From: Harmonia axyridis | Lineage: Eukaryota > Arthropoda > Insecta > Coleoptera > Coccinellidae | Direction of reading: 5' to 3' | NCBI RefSeq assembly: GCF_914767665.1 | Contig: NC_059503.1 | Location: forward strand, 50,140,352 to 50,204,351 | Length of the DNA stretch: 64,000 nt | In this document: piece by piece, positions 12,413 to 23,608 of the stretch | Layout: each line of letters opens with the position of its first letter | Position numbering within the stretch: the stretch's first letter is position 1 | Translations under genes and position numbers: made by a program | Notes under the pieces: generated by a model | The model's database searches: none | The model's input: only the letters and a program-made list of their open reading frames with translations | What the model was told of the DNA's origin: nothing

Positions 12413-13122
12413 CCCCACCATCGACCAAGTCGTCACGCTGTCCCAAAAGTTTTATTTAATAAAGTTCAAAATTTTATCTTATATGGAAGTCAGTATGTGT
12501 ACTCTATGTGTAGTGAAAAAAAGAATAGAATTGAGAAGTCTAATAATGAAATCATAATCGAACTTCCTATTGAAATTGATATAATGTTCTCTATGTGTGG
12601 TGAAAAAAAGGGAATGGAATATAGAGATATCAAAGAGACCTCGCATGAAACGACCCAATGTGGTTATTAAAAAGACATTTATTGACTCAAAAACTTCCAT
12701 AAAAGTGACAACAAATGGATGTTTTTTTGGGGATATTTTTTCATGTCTCAATTTGAACAACACAACGACTTGAAATGCGTACATGATGTCGCGGACATTT
12801 CGCTGCAAATGCGAGCGGGAGGCAATGTTTTTAATACATCGCATGCGAGCTTTTAGTTGCAAAGTTACTTCCATGGTACTTCACAGTTACCTCCCAGTGT
12901 TTGCTGGGTTGACTCTATCGTTGAGCTAGAGTGCTTCTCTCTGATAAGCTCCGCCATCAATAGGTTATTACCACCAATAACACCCAAGAATCGCTCGAAT
13001 TTCATGTTTTCTATTTTCAGCTGTTTGAAATGCAGGAATAAGAAAAAACCTTCTAATTTTACACAGACATCCTAAAGGACTAATGAACACGTAGGTACCT
13101 TTCATTTTGCAAACACAGAACC

Positions 13123-13241
13123 TTTCAGAAACTATAATTGATCATTTCAAAGAGCGATTTAACGAGCACACATATATAGGTATTAAATATGAATAACAAA
13201 TATTAATCGCTCATTGAAATGATCAATTATAGTTTCTGAAA
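13123..13241. repeat. Palindromic element 3' of H1
   Basis: Arms of about 39-40 bp (13123-13162 and 13203-13241) are near-perfect reverse complements around a 40-bp AT-rich loop. The whole palindrome recurs at 62023-62141 in the second H1 segment. It could be a small MITE; no function can be read from it. Confidence 0.8.
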
Positions 13242-13571
13242 CGTTTATTTGTGATTGCAAAGTGATAGATACTTACGTATCAATTAGTCCTTCAGAAAGT
13301 ATGTGTGAAATTAGCAGCCTTATATTATTCATTCGGTACCTGCATTTGTCCGATTTATTGTTACGTGAATATTGGCATTTTTTCGATATTCCGCTTGAAT
13401 TATATATTTATTTGAAGTACCTATATGTATTCGGTAATGATTGATTGCAAGTACTGACTTTGTTTTAAAGGTAAAAAAACCTGACCCGCCACCTCTTGTC
13501 CACATGTTTTTGGATAAGAACAAGATCTATGTTAAAACTGTCGAAATCAAAATCAGGATAGATATTTTTCA

Positions 13572-13775
13572 GGGGGACACGCAGAGTCTCTTCTGGTTTT
13601 GTTTGGCGCTAAACCTACTGAGAAGCCAGTTAGATACATCGACGACCTCAAGCTCTACTCCGCTAACGACGAGCAATTGGGAAATGTGGTAGCGTTCTTT
13701 GAGGCTATCGGAATGAAGCCGGGGAAAGATGAATGTGCCGTGGTTCAGGCGAAGAGAGAAGTCAAGTACAATTAA
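13572..13775 (+). pseudogene. Reverse transcriptase fragment, Dong/R4-like
   Basis: An open stretch of 67 codons contains YIDDLKLYSANDEQL followed by GMKPGKDECAVV. These are the catalytic motif C (Y-x-D-D) and the following palm/thumb strand typical of Dong/R4-type and related non-LTR reverse transcriptases. The rest of the domain is missing upstream and the frame ends at TAA, so this is a relic. It lies 345 bp from the H1 stop codon, in antiparallel orientation, and is preserved in the second copy at 62472-62675. Confidence 0.7.
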
Positions 13776-14058
13776 TAGGGGACAGATCTGGTCGGCACGC
13801 AGAACTTGACGATACAAGAATGCCAGAGTCTTTCATCTTCCTCAGAGCACATCAAGCCCTAAGATCCCTGAAATGAAATGAAGAACATTTTCAAGGCAAA
13901 ATTTGTAAAAAAAATTTTTGTAGTCTCATTCTAAAATAAATTGAAGGACAACAATCAATACGGTAAGGCCTTTCGGTTTCAAGGTGGACAGAGAAATGGG
14001 GAATCAGAAAAATTGGAGAACAAGATGAATATTTCAAATTTGATCGATAATTTTTGAA

Positions 14059-14074
14059 GGTCCTGAGAAGGACC
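14059..14074 (-). terminator. Histone 3' stem-loop of H1, copy 1
   Basis: On the minus strand this reads GGTCCTTCTCAGGACC: a 6-bp stem with a 4-nt loop, matching the stem-loop-binding-protein element of replication-dependent histone mRNAs. It lies 45 bp after the H1 stop codon. It marks H1 as a replication-dependent gene processed without polyadenylation. Confidence 0.9.
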
Positions 14075-14119
14075 GATTAGTTAGACGAACCATTCTCATC
14101 ACAACAGTAATTTTTATAT

Positions 14120-14785
14120 TCACTTCTTCTTCTTCAAAGGTGCTGCTTTTTTCGGAGTTGCCACAGACTTGACTGATTTGGGTTTTGGAGCTTTCGGTTT
14201 CTTAGTTGGCGATTTCGCAATCTTCTTAGCTTTAGAAGGGGATTTGGCGGCTTTGGGGCTCTTCTTCTCGGTTGTTGCAACTGCTTTCTTCGTTTTCGTT
14301 ACAGCGGCTTGTTTTTTGGCAACAGTAGACTTCTTTTTCTTCTTGTCGGTCACCACAGCTGATGCCGAAGTGGATTTTTTAAGATCATCTTTGGACTTGG
14401 AGGTGGCTTTTTTAATCACTTTCTTCTGGGATCCCGATGTCGAACCACCAGCTGCCAATTTGAACGAACCAGATGCGCCTTTTCCTTTTGTCTGAACTAA
14501 AGATCCAGATTGCACAGCTGATTTGAGGTATTTCTTAATGAAAGGAGCCAACTTTTCCGAATCTACTTTATAGTTGGAAGCTATAAATTTCTTGATGGCC
14601 TGCAATGACGATCCACTTCTTTCTTTCAAATCTTTGATGGCGTTATTAACCATCTCTGAAGTCGGAGGATGGTTGGGTTTGGCCTGTTTCGCGGTCGCAG
14701 TCTTTTTCTCGGATTTCTTCGCAGTTTTCGCACCGATTGGAACGGACGCACCGCTTTGTTGCACCTCTGTATCGGCAGAAGACAT
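14120..14785 (-). CDS. H1: Linker histone H1, copy 1
   Basis: This 221-residue linker histone binds nucleosomes at the DNA entry/exit site and compacts chromatin. The winged-helix globular domain (H15 family) spans about residues 38-111, including PPTSEMVNNAIKDLKERSGS and SLQAIKKFIASNYKVD. The N-terminal 37 residues and the C-terminal half are rich in Lys, Ala and Pro. The tail has SPKAAK, SPSK and SPTKK motifs, the usual cyclin-dependent kinase sites. The ATG is followed by Ser-Ser, and a TA-rich tract lies 30-75 bp upstream. The gene has no introns and ends in a histone stem-loop. Residues 133-134 are Asp-Asp here but a single Asp in the copy at 63020-63682. Both copies look intact. Confidence 0.97.
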   Translation of the reverse strand: MSSADTEVQQSGASVPIGAKTAKKSEKKTATAKQAKPNHPPTSEMVNNAIKDLKERSGSSLQAIKKFIASNYKVDSEKLAPFIKKYLKSAVQSGSLVQTKGKGASGSFKLAAGGSTSGSQKKVIKKATSKSKDDLKKSTSASAVVTDKKKKKSTVAKKQAAVTKTKKAVATTEKKSPKAAKSPSKAKKIAKSPTKKPKAPKPKSVKSVATPKKAAPLKKKK

Positions 14786-15111
14786 TATCGTGATAATTGA
14801 TGAAATCGTTACACGGTATATATATTTATCTATATATGTATATATGTATATATATCAAGAACGTTAGATACACTTTCTGCAGGAAAAATACTGAAAATTA
14901 ATGCATTAAAACTGAAGTCGACGGAACTTTGGCTAGAAATGTATGAATATGAGGATTATTTCGAGCAAAATGCTCAATTGATCAATCCTTGAAATTTCCG
15001 AATGGAAAAATCAAAAATAGAAAATTTCTGCACCATATCGTCTAGAAATATTCCCGGAAAATTTCCCATAATCGATAATAAACGACATTCGAACGAAGGA
15101 ATGTGAATTCC

Positions 15112-16556
15112 GGTATAAAACGCTATCGTTAACAAAGGTGGTCCTTCGAGCCAGAGTATTGGCCTCAGTTTTCTCCATGTAATTTGATTAATAGGAAATA
15201 TAATCAATTGTATTTCAGGGAACGTAAATTGTTCGAATTTTCATTAATTCAAAGCATACTTGATATAATCGATAACTTTCCTACAATTAGGGTTATTATA
15301 GTTCTGAAAGTGGCGAGTCGGTAGGGTGATCTAGTGTGGATGAATCTTCTAACTGTTCAATGAAGACAATTTTAAATCAACTCGTGAGAAATAACAGACA
15401 GGAAAGGATAATAATCGTATTTTGGAGCAGGCTGGAAATGTAGCTGATTGTTCATAAATTCATAGAAAAGCTTTTCCGCTACATAATGCCGTTATACAAA
15501 AGAGCGTTCGGAAAAAGTAGTCAATCTAATATGAAAACTCGATTAATGTTAGACACGCACTAACGGATGAATTACCTGAAGAACGGACCAGGAGGTAATC
15601 ATACAAATTAATAGTTTGAAAAAAAAAGGATAATATAAAATCTCCATAAAAAAAAACAATTTGTAATCCCATACTGGAAGCAGGAATCAGCGAATGATAT
15701 AAATGGGAACCAGCGATATCGTGCAAACAAAACTATATTACCTCATTTAATTAAGATATCAAATAATTCAGTAAGTAAACTACTTTTAATAATTCAAGTG
15801 AAATACTAAATTGTTAATTCTGCACTTCAAACATGTGAAACTTAATTAACACGGGAGAGTATAAATCTCAAGTATAATATTGTCAGTCCAATGGGCACTG
15901 GAAGAATGTCTAGGTAAAGTTGCTTCACCCTCCACTCATTATTATTATCATATTATAATAATATTGTATTATAATTATATTATAATGGATATGGAATGTC
16001 TTGATGATGAGTCTGATAACTCACTGGCAGATTGAATGGTCATAGAATCGAAAGTATAAATTTCCATCAACTCGTCATTAAGCTGAACGATGAAGAGAGC
16101 CTGAAATGTTTATGATGATGAGTACATACTGGCAGATTTAATTTTTATTGTTATTAACGGTCATAATAGTGCCGTAATGTAATTTTCCATAAATCTGTTA
16201 TTGAAGAAAAGAAGAAAGAAAGAGGTGAGCAATGAAGAATTTTTGCTGGTTTATGCAATGGTATTGTTGATCGGAGTCATGTAATATACAGCGAAAACAA
16301 GATCCCTATATGAAGAATAAGGAATATTGTTCAAAAAGCATTAATACAAGGATGTGCCACGTCCCCGACACTTGTTAACAATATAGAACAGAAATGAACA
16401 TCTGAACACGCTGAGAGGTTTTGGTGAGCAGTTTGCATGTAATATTTTTGGCAGACGCTCTATTGTAAGATTCACTACTAATGATGTTATATTTAAGTGA
16501 AAGCAATTAATATGATTAATACCGGCACCACTGACATCATCAGCATATTTAATGGC

Positions 16557-16560
<4 letters not shown>
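15112..16560. other. Spacer between H1 and H4, first part
   Basis: AT-rich DNA with short ATT and TATAAT runs around 15940-15985. I see no gene, RNA or transposon end that I can support. Short open frames here have no recognisable content. Confidence 0.6.

Positions 16561-16601
<41 letters not shown>
16561..16601. repeat. (TA)n microsatellite
   Basis: About 20 uninterrupted TA dinucleotides. Similar tracts flank the retroelements at 37589-37622, 44704-44740 and 46590-46849, but no retroelement junction is visible here. Confidence 0.95.
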
Positions 16602-16604
<3 letters not shown>

Positions 16605-17017
16605 CCCAGCGGTTCATATTTGACACCCTTATGAGAGATAAGTTCAACGGTTGATATATATGTTTTTTCTTTGTAAATATAATATGGATTGTACCGTGTG
16701 TGAAATATTGTGCAATGCGGGATAGGAATGAGAAAATTGGCTTCTCGATTAGAAAATGTGTGATCTCGTTATACGCGGAGGGGATTAACTTAGCGAGAAT
16801 TATCAACTCAAACGGGTGGGATGAACGAAACTTCTTCTTCTTGATAGTGCCAATCCGTTATCGGATATTGGAGACCATTCTGGCTATTGTGACCTTATTC
16901 ACTGCTGCACGAAACAGTCCAATTGTTGTTTCCCAGAACCAGACTCTCAAATTTCAGAGCCACGAAATTCTCCTCCTGCCGGGACCTCTCCTTCCCCCAA
17001 CCATGCCTGCTGTATTA
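16602..17017. other. Spacer, no recognisable feature
   Basis: One open frame runs along the plus strand (about 16700-17032, 110 codons) without any motif I recognise. Its compositional pattern does not look like conserved coding sequence, so I leave it as spacer. Confidence 0.5.
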
Positions 17018-17140
17018 GGGGTTGTCCATTAATCACGTGATCTTTTTTTAGCATTTTTTAAACCCCCCTCACCCATTGGTGATACGTAGTGAGGTTTAAG
17101 ACCACCCCCCCTCCCCCTTCTCAACATCACGTGTATTTTT
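17018..17140. mobile_element. Probable DNA-transposon remnant
   Basis: It begins with GGGGTTGTCCATTAATCACG, a style of terminus seen in insect DNA transposons and MITEs. C-rich stretches follow, then a second ATCACGTG near 17127. Only one convincing end is present, so the assignment is tentative and no family is named. Confidence 0.35.
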
Positions 17141-17304
17141 AGTACCTACAACGAATCTTAAAATTTTCTGAATATTATCTTAATTTAAATACAGGTATAA
17201 ACTATAATCTTTCTTCTGAAATTAAGGACCATAATAAAAATGTCCACACCAGGTTGCAAGTTTTTTTTGATTGCCATAACAATAATAATAAACGAAAAGT
17301 GTAA

Positions 17305-17577
17305 TCATAGGAAAAACATGTATTGTACTAGTACATGAATATATTTAATAAGAAGTCGTATTTTGGTCTTCTTGTTCAGGTCGTGAATCGTGAAAAGTTT
17401 TTTCATTTTAATGAAAGCTGCTCTTGCCTTTTCAATCCTACAGCGGATTTCCCTTGAATGATCCCATGCCGAGGTACGAAATTGTTTCGACTCTCTACCA
17501 TTCTGTTGTCGATGTAAAGTTGATGAACGGAACGCGCAGAAGAAATAATTATATATCTTATCGCCGCCTACCGTCAT
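17305..17577 (-). pseudogene. Non-LTR retrotransposon RT C-terminal fragment
   Basis: The minus-strand translation contains AWDHSREIRCRIEKARAAF then IKMKKLFTIHDLNKKTKIRL. This is the conserved region after the RT palm in insect non-LTR endonuclease-reverse transcriptases, where an E-I-x-x-R-I-x-x-A-R-x-x-F pattern is followed by a short helix and a Leu/Lys-rich segment. The expected downstream Y-x-x-x-x-x-x-Y-G motif is eroded. About 90 codons remain, so it is a relic. It lies 421 bp downstream of the H4 stop codon in the same orientation. Confidence 0.65.
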
Positions 17578-17997
17578 CGATTCTGTGAAAATATTTTATG
17601 GAATAATTTATATATGCCCATTTCTTAATTTGTTCAAATTGATAAAATAAGGTGGCAATAAAATTTGGATAAGAAATGTTCCTCCTAGAGCACTACTAAC
17701 TAAATGCTTATAAACTTGAATAGACAACACTTTTGTTTGTCCTCGGAATATTTATATATTTTGTGATCGTATGGTCACAGCAATTCCAAGTAAAAAAAAA
17801 TTAATAAATAATATTTATAGTTGGGTGAATGAAAATGTTAGCTGTTTACCCTTAACGGTGAATTCCAAAAGAATTATCTCGTCATTGTAATTTGGTTGCC
17901 CATCTCACGGACAGGTTTAGCCTTTGTGGGAATTTTGTTTGCTTTCGGATTGTATGATATTTGTGTAATGGAAAAAACGAAGAAACGTTAACTTTGT
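17578..17997. other. H4 3' flank
   Basis: AT-rich sequence downstream of the H4 stem-loop. Nothing else is recognised. Confidence 0.6.
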
Positions 17998-18013
17998 GGT
18001 CCTGAAAAGGACC
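17998..18013 (-). terminator. Histone 3' stem-loop of H4
   Basis: On the minus strand it reads GGTCCTTTTCAGGACC followed by ACAAAG, 25 bp after the H4 stop codon. This is the canonical replication-dependent histone mRNA end. Confidence 0.95.
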
Positions 18014-18038
18014 GATAGCAATATTTCGATGGTGAAAT

Positions 18039-19691
<1,653 letters not shown>

Positions 19692-22265
19692 CTATATATG
19701 AAGAAATTTCTTTGGAACTGACCTTTGTATTACATATTTTCTTCTTAAATTTTTCTTAGTATCATTAAAATATTTATGAAATATTAAGTCCAAAATTACT
19801 TTATTCAACATATTCTGAACACTCTGATAATGTTCAGAACATTTGAAAAAGTTGAAAGATATATTTTCTGTCACATAACAAAGAATTTCCTCATATATAT
19901 TCAAAAAGTGACCATGACTTCCTAAAATTTCTATTATCACATCATGCATATGAGCAACGTAAAAACACAATTCCTCAGATACATAATGCAAGCACCTCTT
20001 GTGATCTCCGTATTCCTTAAACATTGTGAATGTATGAAACTCTAATATTTGAGTACTTAAAAGACATTCTTTGCATTGATGACACAATAGACCAAAAATT
20101 TTTTTTACAAAATATCCACAAACATAAACCAGAGCTTGGTCATCAATTTCGCTCATATTATTGGGAGGCTTTTTATCTTTAAATTTTGAAAAATCAATTG
20201 AACTTACGAAGCGGTTTTTATTATTATTATTATCATTAGATTTGAATTCCAAAAAGTTTTTTAAATCTTCAAGAATGTCTATGCCATCATCTTCACAATT
20301 TTTTCCTTGGCTCCTAGATGTAACAAGGCGATTCAAAATGCAGGTCTTAAGTGCAGATATAAATTGGTATGGAGTGGGATTTGTATGCGCACTGCCATGC
20401 TGTCTGATCAAACTGAAAAGATTCTCCACAGGATCTTGATTTAGAGTTCTTGTGCGCAGATATTGGAAACCAGCTTTTCGACATTCATCCCACACCATAA
20501 TTACACCTTGAATAGTGGCGATCCAACCTTCTTTACATCTGGGAGCCTTTGTTTCTAAACCTGTAACAGGGTGCAAAAATTTCCATTTTTTGATCCTCTC
20601 TAACATATTGTACCAAAACTGTAAATGATTCGTTGTTTTATTAACACATCGCCTCAATTCCTTACCATCATATCGACAGTTCGACATCGCATTCAAAGAA
20701 TCAAAGAGTTGATCAATATCTCCAATGAATTCTGCTGTATGAACTGCCGATGAAGGGTAACCATGAGTTGCTGACATAGCCTCTAAAGATGCCGCAACAC
20801 TGTGGCTCATAGTCCTTGCAGCAATAGAGACTTTCATTTTCAAGTGCGAGTGTTGTAAAGTCAAATGTTCTAAATCAATGTTGTACATCATTTTAAATCT
20901 TTTATTACTCTCATAATTGAAACATTGAATAATATGCTCCCATTTTGCAATTTTGTAATCTTCAAATTGGATATTATAAGACTTCAAGGCATTACGTGTA
21001 TTTTTCAATAAATGTGGAGGATCATGTAACGCAACAACTTTTTGATCATTCACAATGAAGTAAGGTCCTGGTTGATCAGTATGGCATTCGTTGATCAACT
21101 GTTTAATGGCAGCTGCGTTGGTAGTGCCTTGATCACAAACTGTACAAATCACCCGAAGACCGATTTCTTGCAAAGCAACAATGACTTCTTTAATTAGGAT
21201 TTTGAGATGAGTTGTCTTTACCTGATCTTTAGTGAAGTAGTAGGCTATCGGTTGTTTCCAAGATTTATAAAGTCCGGATATCATAAAAACTAAAGAATGA
21301 TTAGCGACTTCTTTGAATCGTCCAAGATTTGAGCCTAAATCTACATGTCCCACTACTTTACTCAAGGCATGGTCATAATGTAAATCGTAAGATAAAGATA
21401 TTTCATCAAACATTACACAACAAAATTTATCAAGAGTGGAAAATTTAGAAAATTTGACTGCTAATTTCTGGAATATTTGTTTATTGATGCCAGTATCAAA
21501 ATGGAAGGACTTCAAAACTGTATTTAAAGTTGATTTACTTGGCAATCTCAAGAATTTTGACAAAAATCTGTATGAACGTGGACCACGTTTATATAAAGCT
21601 AATGCAAAAACTTTGTCTTCAGGTGTCCAACGCTCCCCATGTTTCTTTGACTTTGAATTTCTGAACTGAGAAGATATAAATTGAACCCCATTATTACTTA
21701 TTGACTGTTTCAGTTGTAAAAATAATTTGGAATGACTTATCTTCTCGGCTAATTTTAATTTATGTTTGGACTTTTCAATGGTTTTTTTCAATCTAGACAA
21801 CTGCTCTCTTTGTCTTATACTAATGTCATAAAAAAATTTCTCTCTATATGTTAACTGACTCTTTCGCTTGATATTGATTTGATTTAAAATGCCAGATTTT
21901 TGCTTCGCAACAGGGGAAAGAGTCACAGTACTTGGATGGTTATTGGTGATATCTAAACTTGTACTCGGCTCACAATTAATTAAATCATTCTGATCAGAGA
22001 GCAGTGCATAATTTGGAAAATCTGGCAGAGCTGAAGGTAAAAGTCTGGTTTTGAGTGTACTATAAAAATTGTCTTCACTGAAATGGTCCTCACATATCTT
22101 ACTTTCTTTAGTTATGTTACAGCCGGAATGTACAGATTTAATTGCTTTATCCCATTCTAAAATTTTAGTTGGAGGAGGCCGAAAAAAGTGCTTGTTCGTG
22201 GTTGAACCCCTATAATAAATATTCGCACAATTTGGGATGCAACATGAATAACTAGATGATGGCAT
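19692..22265 (-). CDS. THAP-domain transposase, P-element/THAP9-like
   Basis: This 857-residue protein is counted from the ATG at 22263-22265. An N-terminal THAP zinc-finger spans about residues 1-85: CCIPNC, a central tryptophan in ILEWDKAIKS, ICEDHF and a terminal LPDFP. A basic coiled segment (about 130-190) follows, then a P-element-type RNase H-like transposase core with MFDEISLS, VCDQGTTN, a DPPHLLKNTRN stretch and LNQDPVENLFS. These carry the Asp, Asp and D-x-x-E positions expected of the catalytic set in P-element/THAP9 transposases. P-family enzymes cut and paste DNA using GTP as cofactor; that is family knowledge. The long frame has no stop codon, so the gene may be recently active. 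It sits between the divergent H4 and H3 genes. A domesticated THAP gene is the alternative, but the histone-promoter position favours a transposon. Confidence 0.85.
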   Translation of the reverse strand: MPSSSYSCCIPNCANIYYRGSTTNKHFFRPPPTKILEWDKAIKSVHSGCNITKESKICEDHFSEDNFYSTLKTRLLPSALPDFPNYALLSDQNDLINCEPSTSLDITNNHPSTVTLSPVAKQKSGILNQINIKRKSQLTYREKFFYDISIRQREQLSRLKKTIEKSKHKLKLAEKISHSKLFLQLKQSISNNGVQFISSQFRNSKSKKHGERWTPEDKVFALALYKRGPRSYRFLSKFLRLPSKSTLNTVLKSFHFDTGINKQIFQKLAVKFSKFSTLDKFCCVMFDEISLSYDLHYDHALSKVVGHVDLGSNLGRFKEVANHSLVFMISGLYKSWKQPIAYYFTKDQVKTTHLKILIKEVIVALQEIGLRVICTVCDQGTTNAAAIKQLINECHTDQPGPYFIVNDQKVVALHDPPHLLKNTRNALKSYNIQFEDYKIAKWEHIIQCFNYESNKRFKMMYNIDLEHLTLQHSHLKMKVSIAARTMSHSVAASLEAMSATHGYPSSAVHTAEFIGDIDQLFDSLNAMSNCRYDGKELRRCVNKTTNHLQFWYNMLERIKKWKFLHPVTGLETKAPRCKEGWIATIQGVIMVWDECRKAGFQYLRTRTLNQDPVENLFSLIRQHGSAHTNPTPYQFISALKTCILNRLVTSRSQGKNCEDDGIDILEDLKNFLEFKSNDNNNNKNRFVSSIDFSKFKDKKPPNNMSEIDDQALVYVCGYFVKKIFGLLCHQCKECLLSTQILEFHTFTMFKEYGDHKRCLHYVSEELCFYVAHMHDVIIEILGSHGHFLNIYEEILCYVTENISFNFFKCSEHYQSVQNMLNKVILDLIFHKYFNDTKKNLRRKYVIQRSVPKKFLHI

Positions 22266-22500
22266 GCTGATCAATTATGGTCAAGAGGTGCTTAATATTT
22301 ATTTACTTACCTACTTACCGTTCCTTACGAAAAAAAATAAAAGATAATTAAACTTGAACCTGCTAAAAGCTGTGCCTAATGTCTACGTCAAGACTGCACT
22401 GAAACAAAAAACAAACTGATTCAAGAGAGGTTGGAATTTAAGCTAGTCATCATTTTCAGTAGAAAAGGATGAAATATGTTTTTGTGTGAAATAGCAATAC
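22266..22500. other. 5' flank of the transposase
   Basis: AT-rich sequence between the transposase start and the H3 promoter. It presumably contains the transposon's 5' end, which I could not delimit. Confidence 0.4.
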
Positions 22501-22669
22501 ATTAGTTCCTGGACCCTGTCGTTCGGGTCGCTAGCATCAACATTTCAAACGACTCTACGCAGTCGTCAGTCTTCTCTTTATTTGTCTATGGAATTAACTA
22601 AAGGTTTTACCGTAAAATACGGCTTTTATACCATCACAGTTTTCCCCACCACTAGATCTACACGACCAA

Positions 22670-22724
22670 CCAATGATATTGCGAGAATGTGCAGTGGAAC
22701 CGCCTACCTATTCCGCTATAAATA
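22670..22724 (+). promoter_or_regulatory. H3 core promoter: CCAAT and TATA box
   Basis: CCAAT lies at 22670-22674 and TATAAATA at 22717-22724, 46 bp upstream of the H3 ATG. This spacing leaves a short leader, as is usual for histone genes. The surrounding H3-proximal region is intact despite the transposon further upstream. Confidence 0.75.
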
Positions 22725-22751
22725 GATGAATCTAAGATTTACCTCAACTAG

Positions 22752-23180
<429 letters not shown>

Positions 23181-23206
23181 GCATCTTTTTCACAAAGTTT
23201 AAAATC

Positions 23207-23222
23207 GGTTCTTTTCAGAACC
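23207..23222 (+). terminator. Histone 3' stem-loop of H3
   Basis: GGTTCTTTTCAGAACC followed by ACAACT, 26 bp after the stop codon. It is a canonical replication-dependent histone mRNA end. Confidence 0.95.
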
Positions 23223-23608
23223 ACAACTTTTTTTTTACATTTATACAATTGATTGCTTTCTTATAAGGTATCCCAAATTAAAGATCCGATATCAATAGTG
23301 CAATATAACCTTACTTAATTTCTTCCAACAAAATGCGTTACGAATTTCAATTTTGATTATGGATATCAGTCTTTTGATATCCTCTATATCTTGGCGCAAT
23401 AGCTTATTTTAAGCTGGAAGCAAATTATGCCGTCTTATTTCCAATTCGATCATTCAACTGCAAAAGATTCTGATGACCAGCATTAGAGAGAAGCGATACC
23501 GTGATTTCTAGATCACGTTGTGAAACGTGAACGTTACTTTATGATATCAGTGAAATTAAAGCGTGACGTGATCACTGTTTAGGTTGCTTGTTAATAATAT
23601 TTGTATGA
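23223..23608. other. H3 3' flank
   Basis: Spacer between the H3 stem-loop and a retroelement. A block at about 23480-23585 (containing AGCGTGACGTGATCACTG) has an inverted, diverged counterpart at about 27175-27305 beyond the retroelement. A short hairpin lies at about 23361-23382. Confidence 0.55.

Larger units (their letters stand above)
10908..12907. mobile_element. 2.0-kb insertion with terminal inverted repeats
   Basis: The left end reads CCCAGCAAACAC and the right end GTGTTTGCTGGG, a perfect 12-bp terminal inverted repeat. The second histone-repeat copy gives the empty site: 61808/61809 joins the same flanks without the 2 kb. Comparing filled and empty sites shows no target-site duplication beyond the ambiguous T run. 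No convincing transposase is visible. The longest open frame (minus strand, 12479-12874, 131 codons) is low-complexity and unrecognised. A nested inverted repeat and hairpin repeats lie inside. I can support a non-autonomous DNA element but not a superfamily. Confidence 0.75.
12908..15111. repeat. H1 segment of the histone repeat, copy 1
   Basis: This 2.2-kb block matches 61809-64000. By eye the only differences are one codon deleted in the H1 of copy 2, one synonymous change in H1 (C/G at 14692 versus 63589), and 8 bp of the TA-rich tract upstream of H1. The homology continues to the window end, so its right limit is unknown. Such near-identity points to a recent duplication or to homogenisation within a tandem histone array. 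Confidence 0.95.

Noticed and set aside
12479..12874. 131-codon minus-strand frame
   Set aside because: Low-complexity composition, internal duplicated CTCTATGTGTGGTGAAAAAAAG-like blocks, and no motif. It lies inside a DNA element.
16940..16965. Additional histone stem-loop around TTTCAGAGCC
   Set aside because: The upstream arm does not pair as a 6-bp stem with a 4-nt loop, and no histone gene is adjacent.
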